Below, one piece after another: positions 5,723-5,857 of a stretch of 5,857 nt of DNA. The DNA comes from Muribaculaceae bacterium. Lineage in GTDB: Bacteria; Bacteroidota; Bacteroidia; Bacteroidales; Muribaculaceae. The translations under genes and the position numbers were made by a program. Below the pieces are notes generated by a model, which searched no databases, was not told where the DNA came from, and was given only the letters and a program-made list of their open reading frames with translations. The stretch is taken from NCBI GenBank assembly GCA_022511505.1, contig JAFLTK010000062.1, forward strand, positions 1-5,857, given 5' to 3'. Numbering within the stretch: position 1 is the stretch's first letter; each line of letters begins with the position of its first letter.

Positions 5723-5857
5723 TTAGCGGACGATGAATTTTGCAGAGATGGTCTCGGCGCCGATTTGGGCGGTGGCGATGTAGATGCCGGGGGTGAGGCC
5801 CGCGGTGGCAACGGGGTGGTAGTAGACGGTGCCGGCGGGAACGGTGCCGAGGTCGAC
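5723..5857 (-). CDS. C-terminal end of a secreted protein with a T9SS-type sorting tail, 5' part outside window
   Basis: The minus strand is open from the window edge to a TAA at 5723-5725, giving 44 residues. The tail reads L-T-P-G-I-Y-I-A-T-A, then A-K-F-I-V-R at the very end, preceded by Gly/Val/Thr-rich beta-strand-like sequence. This L-x-x-G-x-Y-I pattern with a terminal K-F/V-I-V-R is typical of the C-terminal sorting domain that directs Bacteroidetes proteins through the type IX secretion system to the cell surface. The body of the protein is outside the window, so its activity is unknown. The palindrome downstream probably ends its transcript before the dnaX promoter. Confidence 0.6.
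   Translation of the reverse strand, partial: VDLGTVPAGTVYYHPVATAGLTPGIYIATAQIGAETISAKFIVR

Noticed and set aside
1..5857. tRNA, rRNA, CRISPR arrays, insertion sequences
   Set aside because: No cloverleaf, regularly spaced repeats, transposase motif or terminal inverted repeats flanking a gene were seen on either strand.

Overview
The window looks like a chromosomal segment of a Bacteroidales bacterium, plausibly Muribaculaceae-like (family level is inference). The grounds are three Bacteroidetes-type promoter cores (TAnnTTTG, two of them with TTTG exactly 20 bases upstream), starts that mostly lack a Shine-Dalgarno sequence, a PepSY-like DUF2874 lipoprotein with acidic residues after the lipobox cysteine, a C-terminal sorting-domain tail of the type IX secretion (T9SS) kind, and a DnaX with the zinc-binding gamma/tau layout and an Ala/Pro-rich linker.

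Layout: (1) Positions 2-742 (+) hold the 3' part of an AT-rich gene for an RloB-family protein, a putative Toprim-like phage-defence component, followed by an AT-rich hairpin. Base composition changes sharply just after it, and a short frame-broken relic resembling a T9SS sorting-domain tail (776-850, -) lies at the junction. (2) Positions 956-1938 (+) hold an Alg14-like/Alg13-like pair (PssD/PssE or CpsF/CpsG type) that together should make one GT-B glycosyltransferase. (3) Positions 2043-3149 (+) hold a GT4-type retaining glycosyltransferase with its own near-perfect promoter. (4) On the minus strand dnaX (5520-3703), with a near-consensus promoter and a strong ribosome-binding site, is followed 45 bases later by a PepSY-like surface lipoprotein gene (3657-3157). 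That gene ends 7 bases from the convergent GT4 gene. (5) Upstream of dnaX a perfect 38-base palindrome, probably a terminator, follows the 3' end of a secreted-protein gene (5723 to the window end, -).

How the genes work together: the three glycosyltransferases probably build part of a lipid-linked glycan (capsule, exopolysaccharide or O-antigen type) at the inner membrane. DnaX is the clamp-loader ATPase of DNA polymerase III and is housekeeping. The PepSY-like lipoprotein may ride on the dnaX transcript. The RloB-like gene belongs to a foreign-looking segment that begins left of the window; its usual AAA-ATPase partner would be expected there. Most of the window is recognisable. The least ordinary parts are the RloB-like gene, with an Asn where the Toprim Glu is expected and an N-terminal extension, and the relic at its border.
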